A DNA stretch of 64,000 nt, from assembly GCA_034440575.1 (NCBI GenBank), contig JAOTOL010001646.1, positions 467,501 through 531,500 of the forward strand. The letters run 5' to 3'. The notes below the pieces were generated by a model. It was not told the origin of the DNA. It did no database searches and worked only from the letters and a program-made list of their open reading frames with translations. Made by a program: the position numbers and the translations under genes. The stretch is from Imbricaverruca yamaguchii (Eukaryota; Arthropoda; Thecostraca; Neoverrucidae). Shown piece after piece: positions 14,401 through 26,001 of the stretch (the first letter of the stretch is position 1; every line of letters begins with the position of its first letter).

Positions 14401-17400
14401 CTCCTTTACACCCGAGCTGATGCCGTTCACGGCGTTTCGTCCCACTGGTAATTGGTATGTTAGTATAACACCAGTTATACATCAATTCTTTTTTATATGT
14501 GGCTTACCTATATGGGACGATTTTTGTTCCATGCTGACAATGGGTGTGTTGCGTTGGGCAATAAATAACGGAATTTATTGCCCAACGCTCTCTTCTCTGT
14601 CGCCTACCTAAGGCACGATCCTTCTTTGAACGACACGCTTTTGAAAAGTGCAGACTATCAATGGAGTATTTTTTTATATGAATGATACATCACCATCCAT
14701 TTCGTTATGGACATTTTGTTCCACACCTGGTTCTCTCGACGCACATATTCCTTTTCATTTCATAGCTTCTTTGAGGAAGTTTGTTTTCCTGAATGCGCAG
14801 CTGAGTTGTTAGAGATGATTAGGGCATGAGCGGGTTATCTCGGTACCATTTAAACGCAGCAGAAGTCTGAATGCTAAACCAGTGTTGGCAATAAGCCATC
14901 CAAAACTAGTCCTACCCATAACGGTGGCCAAACAAGTCTTGACAAGTTGAAGCCGGACAAAACTGGCCGCTACTAACCAGAACTAAAACACCAGCTTGCC
15001 ATTTAGATACACTTGAATAGTTAAGAGGAGGCATGGACACCTAAATATAGAGTAAATTGAGGGTGAACGAAATGCAAACTTTCCACAAAAACCCAGCTGT
15101 TTAATTTCGAATGAAAAGCTTCTATAGGAATTCGTCGTGTTCATCAAGAATATACCATACCACTCTTTCTTCATACCAATTTTTCACAAACGCATATTAT
15201 CTATTTATAGGGAACCAATGTGTAGCGTGCAAAGCCGGCACTTTCCAGGCAGCGACATATGTCACACAGTCATAGATGGCTAAGGCTTAACAAGAGCCAC
15301 AGGGGCCCACTATACGGCTAGAAAGAATGAATGAAACGCCCTCAGCAATAGTCCTGAGTTGTACCTAGAGCATAGAACGGTGATGTAGACTCCGCCTTGA
15401 CTCCTACATTTTCTCAGCGACGATGCAAGATTTTGTTTCGGAGAAAGTAGTATATTCCAACCCCGAGATTCCTAGCAGCATTGCCATTTATCGTGCAGAA
15501 AGGCGGACATTTCTGAGCAGTATCATCTGGCGTGGAGGAGGCGGAAGCTCGACTTCGCCGCGACTGAGCGGCGCGCTTGGCAGCAGCGTCTGCCGGCTCG
15601 TCGCTAGCGACGCAGGTGTGGCTTGGTGTCCAGCAAAGGGCAATCCTACCAACCTTGTCAAACACAATTAGACGATCTAAGGTGTCTTAAATACAGGGTC
15701 CGGTGGTGAAAACACCGCTCGGCACAAAGACTGCCCAGCGAGTTTGCCAAAATAGCATACAAATATCCATATCTAACTTCGATAAAACGCAGTGCTTTGA
15801 CAATCGCCACCGCTATATGGTCAATATGGTCGATGCGGCCTAAGGCCTAAATAACTAACTACAATCGCCACCAATTCCACGGATTTCATGGACGTTGTGG
15901 TGGTAAAGTTGATGGCCTTGTGGTTTATCCACGCATGAATTGGGAAGGAATTGCCCACTTCAATGCACAAACATGCCCTGGCACTGCCTACAACGACAAC
16001 GCTCCGGCAATATGCAATGTTCATGTCCGATATACGACTTTAATCAGACAACTATCACATTCGTATATGCTGTTTTGTGCATGCAAACTAAAATATGAAA
16101 CACCTGTATCAAGTGACTGAAATAGTATTCAAGTTAAGAATTGAATACAGCAATTTTCATGAAATCTTCGACAAATGGATGAAAACGTATCAAGTGACCA
16201 CCCGTGCATGGCTGGAGGTCGACCAATAATGTCAGTTTTTCATCGTCTGCTTACGAATCAATCCAGCTCCAGAACAGCACATAGATAACTGAAACACGGA
16301 CATACACCGAACGTAACATCGAGACCGATATTGACGGTTTCTTTCAAGGCTTCGGATGAACTGCACCTTCTAACAATATTTCCTCAATTTATCGACACCT
16401 GTCCGGGCCCAGACGTCAACTGTACACCAGTTGATGCATCGTCAAAACGTCAAAGGCCTGCCGCGATTGACAATGACGACCTACCACGGTTGTCATCACC
16501 ATGGCGACAATCGCCGACTGCCACCACCTCTACTCACTGGAGCAGTGCAGCTTGACAGGCGGCAGCGACAGCTCCTTGGCGATGTCCGTGTTCTTCAGCT
16601 TCCCAGCATCGCCCACCTGCAGGGCGGCACCAGCTGCTTACGCACGACACGACACGGCGCGGCACGACACGACACGGCGCGGCACGGCACGGCACGGCAC
16701 GGCACGGCACGGCACGGCACGGCACTGCACAGCATGGCACGGTCCGGTACGACACTACACGGCACGGCACGGCACGGCACGGCACGGCACGGCACGAACA
16801 CGGCCTACAACCACGTCGCCAACTGCACTGCAGCCCAGTCAACACAGCATCACCACAGCCCAGTCAACACAGCGGCACCACAGCCCAGTCAACACAGCGG
16901 CACCACAGCCCAGTCAACACAGCGGCACCACAGCCCAGTCAACACAGCGGCACCACAGCCCAGTCAACACAGCGGCACCACAGCCCAGTCAACACAGCAT
17001 CACCACAGCCCAGTCAACACAGCGGCACCACAGCCCAGTCAACACAGCGGCACCACAGCCCAGTCAACACAGCGGCACCACAGCCCGGTCAACACAGCGG
17101 CATCACAGCCCGGTCAACACAGCGGCATCACAGCCCGGTCAACACAGCGGCACCACAGCCCAGTCAACACAGCGGCACCACAGCCCAGTCAACACAGCAG
17201 CACCACAGCCCAGGCAACACAGCAGCACCACAGCCCAGTCAACACAGCATCAACACAGCCCAGTCAACACAGCATCACCACAGCCTAGTCAACACAACAT
17301 CAACACAGCCCGGTCAACACAGCGGCACCGTGGCCCGGTCAACACAGCATCACCACAGCCCAGTCAACACAGCAGCACCACAGCCCAGTCAACACAGCAG

Positions 17401-20400
17401 CACCACAGCCCAGTCAACACAGCATCACCACAGCCAGGTCAACACAGCGGCACCGTGGCCCGGTCAACACAGCATCACCACAGCCAGGTCAACATAGCAT
17501 CACCACAGCCCAGTCCACACAGCATCAACACACAGTCAACACAGCGGCACCACAGCCCAGTCAACACAGCGGCACCACAGCCCAGTCAACACAGCATCAC
17601 CACAGCCCAGTCAACACAGCGGCATCACAGCCCGGTCAACACAGCGGCACCACAGCCCAGTCAACACAGCGGCACCACAGCCCAGTCAACACAGCGGCAC
17701 CACAGCCCGGTCAACACAGCGGCACCACAGCCCAGTCAACACAGCGGCACCACAGCCCAGTCAACACAGCGGCACCACAGCCCAGTCAACACAGCGGCAC
17801 CACAGCCCGGTCAACACAGCGGCATCACAGCCCAGTCAACACAGCGGCACCGTGGCCCGGTCAACACAGCGGCACCACAGCCCGGTCAACATAGCATCAC
17901 CACAGCCCAGTAAACACAGCATCACCACAGCCCGGTCAACACAGCGGCATCACAGCCCAGTCAACACAGCGGCACCACAGCCCAGTCAACACAGCGGCAT
18001 CACAGCCCGGTCAACACAGCGGCATCACAGCCCGGTCAATACAGCGGCACCGTGGCCCGGTCAACACAGCGGCATCACAGCCCAGTCAACACAGCGGCAC
18101 CACAGCCCAGTCAACACAGCACACCACAGCCCGGTCAACACAGCGGCACCACAGCCGGTCAACACAGCATCACCACAGCCCGTCAACACAGCGCACCACA
18201 GCCGTCAACACAGCATCACCACAGCCCGGTCAACACAGCGGCACCACAGCCCAGTCAACACAGCGGCACCACAGCCCGGTCAACACAGCGGCACACCACA
18301 GCCCAGTCAACACAGCGGCACCACAGCCCAGTCAACACAGCGGCATCACAGCCCGGTCAAACAGCGGCACCACAGCCCGGTCAAACAGCGGCACCCGCCC
18401 GGTCAAACAGCGGCACCACAGCCCGGTCAATACAGCGGCACCACAGCCCGGTCAATACAGCGGCATCACAGCCCGGTCAACACAGCGGCATCACAGCCCA
18501 GTCAACACAGCGGCACCACAGCCCAGTCAACACAGCACACACAGCCCGGTCAACACAGCATCAGCCCGGTCAACACAGCACACCACAGCCCAGTCAACAC
18601 AGCGACCGCCCGGTCACACGCCGTCAACACAGCGGCACCACAGCCCGGTCAACACAGCGGCACCACAGCCCAGTCAACACAGCGGCACCACAGCCAGTCA
18701 ACACAGCGGCACCGTGGCCCGGTCAACACAGCGGCATCACGCCAGGTCAACACAGCGGCACCCGGCCCAGTCAACACAGCGGCAGGTCAACACAGCGGCA
18801 CCGCGCCCAGTCAACACAGCGGCACCTGCCAGTCAACACAGCGGCACCACAGCCCGGTCAACACAGCGGCACCACAGCCCGGTCAACACAGCGGCACCGT
18901 GGCCCGGTCAACACGTCGGCGCCATAGCCCGGTCAATACAGCGGCATCACAGCCCAGTCAAGTCACGTGCAAATTAGATTAATCTGATAGTAGCAGCACA
19001 CGAGCCGCTGGACGAATGTGTTTGCACCAAATCACATCGTGACGCGGTAACAGTGGCTGTCTGGTTAAACTTGAACAAGCCCGACTGGCCACTAGCCGCC
19101 AGCCACAAGCAAGAGAAACATCCCGGAACATGGTGCTCGCGCAGAATGCGAGCAAACGTACGGCTGACGGCGGCTCCGGCCGCGCACGGCGTATGATTAC
19201 ACGGAAGACGCAGCGCAAGACGAGATCTAAAATGAACTTTATAGAACCACAACAGCGTCCTTTTGCGGGTCTTGGGAAATTCTGCAAGTTTCCTACCAGT
19301 CGCACAACAACATACATGTTGCACTCAATGGATGGGATCCGGGCATAGTCACTGTGACGTGGCAGATGGTGAGATGGGATGTGTAGCATGCTCAAAATCA
19401 CACTTGAGCCAGTGATTCCATGGCGAACATATTCGGATATCGATGCTAGAAAGGTGGGAAGAATTCAGTACAATATCAAAATGGCAGTGCATAGAGTGCA
19501 TGCAGATTTTACTTCTTGGATGTGCTTCAACTATTAGTTCTTGGATGTGCCGGCATTTAATTTTGATTGATATGTTCAGCATGTGAAGAGATAGGTGAGA
19601 GTGGTAAGTGGAAAGAGGTGGCAGTAGAAAATGACGTGGTACAGCCAAGTAACCGATGAAAAACTGCTATCAGCTGGGCAGTATTTCCAATCAAAATACG
19701 ATACAGCTGGGACATTGGCAAAGTGACTGCAGCCACAGTGACAATGTATCTATCACTCGCAACATCAGCTTAACTGTCAGCACCAGGCATGGGTGTCGAT
19801 ACTGAACAACACGTCAATACGTTGCCGAAAACTATCTGTTCCCAGGGCCATTGGACAATTCTCATGTTCTGCGAGACCACTTTTCCATGTTTCACTGACG
19901 ATCATTAATTTCAAAGGCGATTCAGTTTTTAAATCCCTAAATTACTTCAATAATACTAAGAAGTGCTTCAGAATGCCTCACCTTGTAATTCGTGAAGCAT
20001 TGGTGACATCACCAAAGTGCAGATCAGCGATGCTCGACTGCCGGAAATTTGATTTTGCACATAGGACGCTGCCGTCCACTATATCTCGAACACGAATTTT
20101 CCAAATTAACACCCTCATGTGTCAGATTTTGATGAAAATTGGCATACATGGTTATCTGAGGTCTTGACACGATTGCTGATCGTTTCAGCTCAATCGGAGC
20201 AGCGGTTCACGAATTATAGCCCGCGGCGTTTTCTAAGTTCGCACTGAAGGTCAAACTTCGAGAGCCGATATCTTAGTGCAATGTAGATATAAATTATACA
20301 AACCATATATCGTTGGAATCGCAATGAGCTCGTCTTTCGATTCCTGGGGTCAGTTTTTTGGTTTGTGGACATTTTGAAAATATAACCCCGTGACCTCGGG

Positions 20401-21603
20401 TAGTGAACTGTGGTGACCCCTAGTACAAAGATATTGAAATGATGGTTTTTATAAAACGAAAGCCCCATCATTTGTCTTTCTGATGAAAGAATAAAAATAA
20501 ATGAATATTAGAAGCCTAATACCAGTTTCTGCAACAAATATTGGGTGACCTATGCGAAAAACGCCTAAATTGACCGGCTATTCAGTACGCTTTATCTTGC
20601 CGGTGCCTCTGAAGCGTACAACACCAAATATGGTACCGAGACATTTTGCATATGTTGCTTAATCACTTGCTTCTCATATCCAGTGCAGACATATTTTGAC
20701 TAAGCATGGCTGATATAGCCAACAGCAAACATCGTTTAAAGATATTACGCATAGGGGATGAATGGTTGCCATTTTCCTAAGTTTGTGTCCGCTTCAGAAA
20801 GCTAGGCATGACCACTATGACCGCAAATTCGCTGCATAAACGCAAGAAAGATCAAATCTTGATGCTGTGTTCTGGGTTAATATTTTGGCGAAACGAGGAG
20901 ATGTCGTTTTTGCAAATCATCAGATTGGCGACGTAATTAAATAAAAAAACAAACATGCTCATTCCTTGCATAGTTCATTGAGCAGAACTATATTTCACAA
21001 ACATATTGAGACATGTGAACTTGTCACACTTCATAATTGCTATGCAACCACCAAAAATATACGTAATTAAGATGACAATGGCACTGTGACGCATTAGTTT
21101 ATTTTGTTTATTAACAGCATAAAAACCACAGGCAGAGACGCCCAATTACGCCTGTAGTTCTAATACCTTTTCCAGCTCACACACGCACACACATATGTTG
21201 GCAAATGAGCGATTTTATTATTCACTGCATAGTGCACGCGTATGCACCATTGCACATGTACGGCCCAGAAAAATAGCGTTCTCTCATAGCACTTCACTTC
21301 TTGCTCACCCTCACGACACGTCCCGGGTCACTGGAGAGTTCGTGCACCGCGATGGACGTGAGGTCAGAGGGCGAGAGTCTGTGGAACGACTGTGAACCTT
21401 TCACCGTAATTGCTCTCGACAATCGCTGTCGGAGATAAGACATTGCGCTGCTTCTTTCACTTCCTGAGAGCTGACAAAGCCGAACTTGACAAAGCTGACA
21501 TGCTTCACATCATACCTATACCAGAGGTATAGAGGTTGATGTATCTTCACTCGAACATCTAACCACCAATTATTAATCAATGCACACAACAAGCAAGTAA
21601 TTC

Positions 21604-21663
<60 letters not shown>

Positions 21664-24600
21664 ATATGACGTCAATGGAATATAAGATATACAAGAGCCA
21701 CTTGTCCTCAACGGATACGCCTAGGATGGGTAAGGTCACGTTGGCATCAAGACGGCTTGCTGCATGGTCCGTTTCATCCGAGGGTGCATAACTCTCGCCA
21801 GACACAGGACTTGACGCATTTCCGCTGGAAGTTTTGCTGCTGGAGCCACTTAACTGAACCGGCGATACCTCTTGCACTGGGATAATTCTAGGATCCTTAA
21901 GCATCCTTCCAATGCAGTTCGTGCACGGGAAAACGTCCTTCTGAATTTGACTGTCATTCATCAGTTCGACCAGCTGCTCAGATGGTGACCTCACATCTTT
22001 ATATATATGAAATTCATGGCACTTATACTGGATGAGAACAGCACCGCCGTACCATTGCTCCGGCTTTGCGAAATACCAGGATAAGCCAGCACCGTTTCAC
22101 TTTGTTAAGAACCAGACCTCTTCACATCGTGCCTGGCGTCGACTGAGCACACGATTCCGATTCCACGCTCACGGTTTCATGATAGAATCACTTATCTAAT
22201 CGCTCCGCTCGAGTCAGCCTGGTCGTTTTACGCGGCGTCACTAGACCACCCCTCCCCCAGACAGCAGGGATAAACGACGAGACAGCGTAAACTGGGATCG
22301 AAGTTTACAGATAACTCTATCCCGTTTCATACCGACTGGGGTCTGCGTGGATGTCGACTGCCGAATGTCCACTGTCTGAAGCCCGTGTGTACTTACCGGT
22401 GTGCATCAGGTAATGCTGCTCATCTGACATTTAATTGTATCCCAGCCTGGTCTAAATGTGAGCTTAGTGTTGCTAATAAGATTAAGAGGATTAACAAAAT
22501 TTGCCAAACACATCCGTAGCACGCAACGATGTTGCACTCTTTTGAAGAACCGGAAAACAAAGCTTACTGAACAGCAGGCCTGTATAAGCGGCATTTATTT
22601 CGCATAAGTCTGGCAATATTTGTTACAGAAATTGGTATTAGTCGCTTAATATACATGTTTTTGATTTTGTCATCAGAAGGATACATGATAAGGCTTTCGT
22701 TCTACATCAATGATTATTCAATATCATTGTACTAGGGTTACAACACGTCACGTTATCCGAGGTCACGGGGTCATATTTTCCAAATTTGCACAAATGAAAA
22801 ACTGACTTCAGGAATCAGAAGACGAGCTCATTGCGATTCTAACAACATATGATTTTCATAATTTATATCTACATAACACTAAGCTATTGGCTCTGAAAGT
22901 TTGACCTTCGGTGCAAACTCAGAAAAATGCCGCAGGCAATAACTCGTGAACCGCTGCTCCGATTGAGCTAAAAAGCTCAGAAATCGCTTCAGGGCCTCAT
23001 ATAACCGTGTATACCAATCTTCATCAAACTCTGTGACAGGAGGGTGTTAGGCCATGTTCGAGATATGGTGTACGGCACCCGCTGCCAAGTTTGTAATAAT
23101 CGCGACCGTTTTAGCTTCGAACGGTTCACCGATCACTGCAAGTGGCTCCGCTTGCTATATATAATAAGTATATTATAATCCTGGCTGTTATAGTGGCTGT
23201 ATTGAAAAAATAGAGCGCGGGTGTTTGCTGTCGACTCTGTAGCGATATGGGCGGCTTCAACCACACACCTTTGAACTTGTGTCTCAGGTTGGTATGCAAT
23301 TGGTCGGCCGCCTTCCAGTTTGGAAGGTGTCCTTCCCTACCTGCTTGCACTACTAGGACGCTTGACGTCCTACGCAACCTCAGGTCAGCTTTGTGCTCGC
23401 TTAATCCCTTAATCAGACCTCTGTCCGTCTCACCAAAGTAATCCTGGCAAGAGCCGCACAGGATCAGACATGCAACACCGTCTGTGTTCCTCTCTCCTCA
23501 TTCTGGATTTTGCCATCTGTCCGGTTTTTGTTCCAGAGCAAGGGAAGCGGCAGGGCCGACTTATCTAACCACTTCTAATTGAGGAACGACTGGCACGATA
23601 CCAGTCATGTTCCGTCGATCTAGTTCCGTTCCTCGATTTTTTCTCTCGCATTTTCTCGCTTTTTTCGTGCTTTTCTTTCTAGGGAGACTAGCATTGCCAG
23701 GGAGACTAGCATTTCAGTTTTCCGAATGTGGCTTGCACATAGTTCAACTTTTCTTGAAGAAATTCATGGAAGCAGATCCATGGGGCCTGTAAATAAAAAC
23801 GTATGGCCACGCCTGAATTTACTCTGGCACTGTGTGCTGAATAGGAACGTATCAAGTCGTTTTTGCTTGTTGGTTTCCTGTGAACCGAAAATCGTAGTCC
23901 TTGCTCAGAACACCAGACCATTACATCCAGGAGCGGGAGTCATCCGCTTTGGTCCTCTTCTTTTGTCAATTGCATTGCTTGATGGGCAGCATTTAAGTTT
24001 GGAAGGACATGCATCAGGTTAGTAGATTCTGGCACGACGACATGCAATGTGAAATAAGCTGCTGACACTGGATGCATTTGCAAAACCAGCGGATGTGCGA
24101 TGTGGGAATACTTGCAAATTTGATAATTATAATAACGAGCGAGTGATGTTCGTAGCTTTCCGACTATTGCCCTCTACCTGTACTGTTGCCCCCCTTCTCG
24201 TCGTGTTTTAGACGTAGCACTAAGTGAGGTTCCATCTAACACGTTTGACGAGACCAACGGTCCGATAATTGTTAAACTATTGTGAGCCACCACATATGTC
24301 ACTAACTTTGGCGCACATCAACTAATAGCAAGCTTTAAGTTGCTGGTAAAATCGACTTCATTTTGATAACGGAAACATGTCGCCGGAAACAGGCCCCATA
24401 AAGCTATCATGGGTAGCGATTCGACATGGATGCGGCATGTCGACGATGTAATCGCAGTCGCGTTGCTCTGCCAATCTCATTCTCGCCTACAATCTTCCCT
24501 CCACCATTCTGTTTTACGCATCATTCCACTCGGGTTTTCATTGTAATTGCACTACCAGGATATCGACGTCGTATGTGACGCGTAGCCGAGCTCTGCGTTA

Positions 24601-25955
24601 AGGGAGACAGAGTGGGGGGTAATTACCGTTTTGCCCTTGATCCATTCTGTGGCAAGGGAGCTGGAGGCGATGGCCGAGCCGCAGCCGAACGTCTTGAACT
24701 TGGCATCGACTATCAGCCCATTATCGTCCACCTGTCGGAGACGGAATAGGACAACAGTGCTTGACAGCAACACGATACATTTACAGCACGCAGTCCATTG
24801 CATGGACACTTCTGCTATGCAAATCGTACAGATGATAGGTTTTTCATTTAAATGAGCAAGCGAATCAGTTTATTCACCACACAAATGGGCCGACATCAAG
24901 GCGACACGTTTCGTCCGAATTACAACTTGACCGTGCTATTAAATTGCTAACCCAGCCCACCATATAAAGTCATGCCGTGCAGGCACCAGCTTGTTGACCC
25001 GTTCAGAATATAACTTGGCCAATGCTACCAACGCTACGAAAAGTTGCTATTATTCCAACAGTCACATGTCATATTCAGTAACTAGCTCAACAGTGTCATG
25101 AGGTGAGTTTTCAGTGAACTTTTACTTCGGTCGCATCTGAGTATTTTCGGACGCTTCTGCCGCTGCAGTTATTTGACATATGAAAGTCAATCGGTGGACC
25201 GATTGTCGCGTACTACCTGCGAATGTTAGAAACACGTCGCTAGTGGTGGCATTCGGCGGTTGGGTTTTTATGCCATTTGTGATATTTCCATATACATTAC
25301 ATTTAAATATTTCACATTTACATTGCACTAAATATTGGCATGCTGATAAATGTGCCGAGGTCTTCTATTCCTGCATTATGATACATATATCGGGTGATCC
25401 CAATGAGGGCAGAAGCGATGTCAAAACGAATCTACTTTGGGTATGTTTTCCTTCAGAAAGGTGATCTTCAGGACATGGCATGAAGCCCCTGACCACATGC
25501 ACGAATGGGCAGCAGGGCCGGTCACACACCACTAAGCGGCCACTGCCCAGGGCGCCGGCCACTGCCCAGGGCGCAGGCTACTGCCCAGGGCGCAGGCTAC
25601 TGCCCAGGGCGCCGGCCACTACCCAGGGCGCCGGCCACTGCCCAGGGCGCCGCCCACTGCCCAGGGCGCCGGCCACTGCCCAGGGCGCCGGCCACTGCCC
25701 AGGGTGCCGGCTACTGCCCAGGGCGCCGGCCACTGCCCAGGGCGCCGGCTACCGCCCAGGGCGCCGGCCACTGCCCAGGGCGCCGGTCATTGCCCAGGGC
25801 GCCGGCCACTACCCGGGGCACCGGCCGCCACCCACCTTGATCTGCAGCTTCATGACGTCGCCGCAGGCTGGAGCGCCCACCAGGCCGGTGCCCACGCTCT
25901 TGTCGTCCTTGTTGAGCGAGCCGACGTTACGCGGGTTCTCGTAGTGGTCGATGAC
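5340..25955 (-). CDS. ISCU: ISCU iron-sulfur cluster scaffold, 4 exons, 5' exon not found
   Basis: Mitochondrial scaffold on which the cysteine desulfurase NFS1 complex, with frataxin and ferredoxin, assembles [2Fe-2S] clusters. Joined on the minus strand, exons 25836-25955, 24627-24731, 16538-16616 and 5340-5419 give one uninterrupted frame of 127 residues ending in TAG. It carries the family's landmarks in order: HYENPRNVGS, GAPACGD (first Cys and the Asp), FGCGSAIASSS (second Cys), LPPVKLHCS (third Cys with preceding His) and LAEDAIKAAL. All introns are GT-AG, with phases 0, 0 and 1. The frame opens directly at the mature-domain start, so an upstream exon with the start codon and mitochondrial presequence is missing; I could not find it up to 33 kb or recognise it further on. 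The locus is unusually long because its introns are full of minisatellites and transposons. Assignment to ISCU is from known family sequence; intactness is seen directly. Confidence 0.95.
6519..6586 (-). repeat. short hairpin/tail repeat (about 60 bp family)
   Basis: Consensus on the plus strand: TTAGTTATTTGGGTTTTAGG, then GCGCATCGAC, a GTGGTC core and CAGCGCCC. The GGGCGC and GCGCCC ends pair around the core. Other copies: 1058-1116, 4780-4842, 15815-15868 (inverse), 28265-28308, 28377-28430, 37462-37525 and a short one at 55195-55235 (inverse). The AACTAACTAAC-type end resembles the family 2 SINE tail. Confidence 0.7.
6842..6945 (-). mobile_element. SINE family 2, tail fragment
   Basis: Body and tail only (CCAATAACCAACCAAC). 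It stops before box B. Confidence 0.65.
7221..7383. repeat. direct repeat of about 45 bp, two copies
   Basis: GCTGGGGCGGCGGCGGTTAC and CAGCAGGCAGCCGGCCCC occur at 7221 and again at 7334, in GC-rich DNA. Confidence 0.85.
9427..9690. repeat. 82-bp minisatellite, about 3 units
   Basis: Unit contains GGCCGTCTCTGGCCTCACGTG and GGTCTGGACCGTAATCTGAAG. It runs directly into the 15-bp array that follows. Confidence 0.9.
9690..10080. repeat. 15-bp GC-rich minisatellite
   Basis: Dominant unit GCAGACGGCGGCACA with 9-bp and 12-bp variants. All six frames are open for long stretches. No coding evidence. Confidence 0.93.
10081..11897. other. ISCU intron DNA, no gene recognised
   Basis: GC-rich to about 10480, then AT-richer. 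Only short open frames. Confidence 0.6.
11898..12340. repeat. 50-bp minisatellite, about 9 units
   Basis: Unit GCCACACCGGTGCCGCTACT, then GGCGACACGCCATCGGCACA and GTGGCGGCGT, with small deletions in units 3 and 4. Confidence 0.93.
12447..12478. repeat. (GT)n followed by poly-G
   Basis: TGTGTGTGTGTGTG and about 11 G's. Confidence 0.9.
12757..13690. repeat. 21-bp minisatellite, about 40 units
   Basis: Unit GACGCCACGCCAGATGTGGC+A with C/T variants (CGTCAG, GTCACG), broken once at 13145-13260 by non-repeat sequence. The length is a multiple of three, so heptapeptide frames (DATPDVA; RRHARCG) run long on several frames; these are not genes. Confidence 0.95.
14090..14252 (+). mobile_element. LINE 3' end with (CTGT)n tail
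   Basis: The last 60 bases (ATAGCCACAAGTCAATTGTGG, then CTCAATAAAGT and CTGT repeats to 14250) match the 3' end of the minus-strand LINE at 43817-43880. The homologous part is short; the AT-rich stretch before it is probably its 3' UTR. Confidence 0.65.
14253..16537. other. ISCU intron DNA
   Basis: Holds a LINE RNase H remnant (15535-15668), a conserved-loop hairpin (15283-15320) and an inverse hairpin/tail repeat (15815-15868). No gene. Confidence 0.6.
15535..15668 (-). pseudogene. LINE RNase H-like fragment
   Basis: The minus strand reads IALCWTPSHTCVASDEPADA, then AAKRAAQ, matching the C-terminal RNase H motif of I/R1-type LINEs (W-x-P-x-H-x-G-x2-G-N-E-x-A-D-x-A-A-K), with the Gly/Asn positions altered. 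It is short and isolated in the largest ISCU intron. Confidence 0.5.
16538..16616 (-). CDS. ISCU: ISCU exon with LPPVKLHC motif
   Basis: Codes 26 residues plus one base (phase 0 in, phase 1 out). It contains NTDIAKELSLPPVKLHCS: the LPPVK segment is the HSC20/HSPA9 chaperone-binding site in the family, and HC holds the third catalytic cysteine. The first residues (VGDAGKLKN) differ from the more usual VEEALxIKN. The acceptor is CCCTGCAG and the donor GTGAGT. About 2.3 kb of GGCAC and 25-bp repeats abut the acceptor side. Confidence 0.95.
16640..16798. repeat. (GGCAC)n pentanucleotide array
   Basis: Imperfect GGCAC and GACAC repeats lying immediately upstream (in transcript sense) of the ISCU LPPVK exon acceptor at 16617-16618. 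Confidence 0.95.
16835..18965. repeat. 25-bp minisatellite, about 85 units
   Basis: Unit CAGCCCAGTCAACACAGCGG+CACCA with a few recurrent variants (CAGT/CGGT, CGGCACC/CATCACC, GTGGCC). It becomes more ragged towards the right (18150-18900). Because 25 leaves remainder 1 on division by 3, three units make a 25-residue peptide repeat and frames stay open for hundreds of codons. Confidence 0.96.
18966..20059. other. ISCU intron DNA, nothing recognised
   Basis: Unique-looking sequence. The longest open frame (140 codons, minus) has no recognisable motif. Confidence 0.55.
21604..21667. repeat. (AT)n microsatellite
   Basis: About 60 bases of TA alternation with one slip, at the 3' edge of the hypothetical frame. 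Confidence 0.95.
21672..22105 (-). CDS. hypothetical open frame inside the long-TIR element
   Basis: About 140 residues without stop, including WYFAKPEQWYGGAVLIQY, then KCHEFHIYKDVRSPSEQL, one FPCTNCIGRM (CxxC) and a Ser-rich tail (SGSSSKTSSGNASSPVSGE). No start codon at the front, so it would be an internal exon or a decayed piece. Its composition looks protein-like rather than random, and its position between inverted repeats suggests an element-encoded protein. Not recognised as any transposase. Confidence 0.35.
23093..24626. other. ISCU intron DNA, nothing recognised
   Basis: A 17-base word (AGGGAGACTAGCATT) is doubled at 23681-23714. No gene. Confidence 0.55.
24627..24731 (-). CDS. ISCU: ISCU exon with second catalytic cysteine
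   Basis: Codes 35 residues, phase 0 at both ends, from VDDNGLIVDAKF through FGCGSAIASSSLATEW to IKGKT. The GCGS cysteine is the second cluster ligand. The acceptor is CTCCGACAG. The donor GTAATT is a weaker match to consensus than the other three. The intron before it is 1104 bp; the one after is about 8.0 kb. Confidence 0.95.
25540..25832. repeat. 19-bp minisatellite, about 15 units
   Basis: Unit CACTGCCCAGGGCGCCGGC. It runs up to the ISCU donor at 25835. In transcript sense the first intron bases GTGGGTGGCGGCCGGTGCCC resemble the unit GTGGCCGGCGCCCTGGGCA. Confidence 0.95.
25836..25955 (-). CDS. ISCU: ISCU exon with first catalytic cysteine
   Basis: Codes 40 residues, phase 0 at both ends, from VIDHYENPRN to CGDVMKLQIK. 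It includes the GAPACGD motif, whose Cys and Asp bind and tune the nascent cluster. The acceptor is CTGCCTAG just above 25955 and the donor is GTGGGT reading down from 25835. Minisatellites lie on both sides: 34-bp units upstream (26002-26440) and 19-bp units starting at the donor (25540-25832). Confidence 0.95.
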
Positions 25956-26001
25956 CTAGGCAGACGGTCGTGTCAGCCGTGGACGATGTGACGCCGCGCT
26001 C

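Larger units (their letters stand above)
20060..23092. mobile_element. 3-kb element with about 490-bp inverted ends
   Basis: 20060-20556 and 22601-23092 are inverted copies. Landmarks are ATATCTCGAAC, AGCTCAATCGGAGCAGCGG, ATCGCAATGAGCTCGTCTT and CCCCGTGACCTCGG. Divergence is moderate. Outer tips and target duplication could not be fixed. The interior carries an unrecognised minus-strand open frame and an (AT)n run. It lies within the 8-kb ISCU intron. Confidence 0.8.

Noticed and set aside
16835..18965. CRISPR-like array of 25-bp repeats
   Set aside because: Units are back to back with no unique spacers; eukaryotic intron.
16501..18982. Very long plus-strand open frames (470 and 376 codons)
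   Set aside because: They are translations of the 25-bp array, antisense to ISCU, with homologous frames open in several registers.
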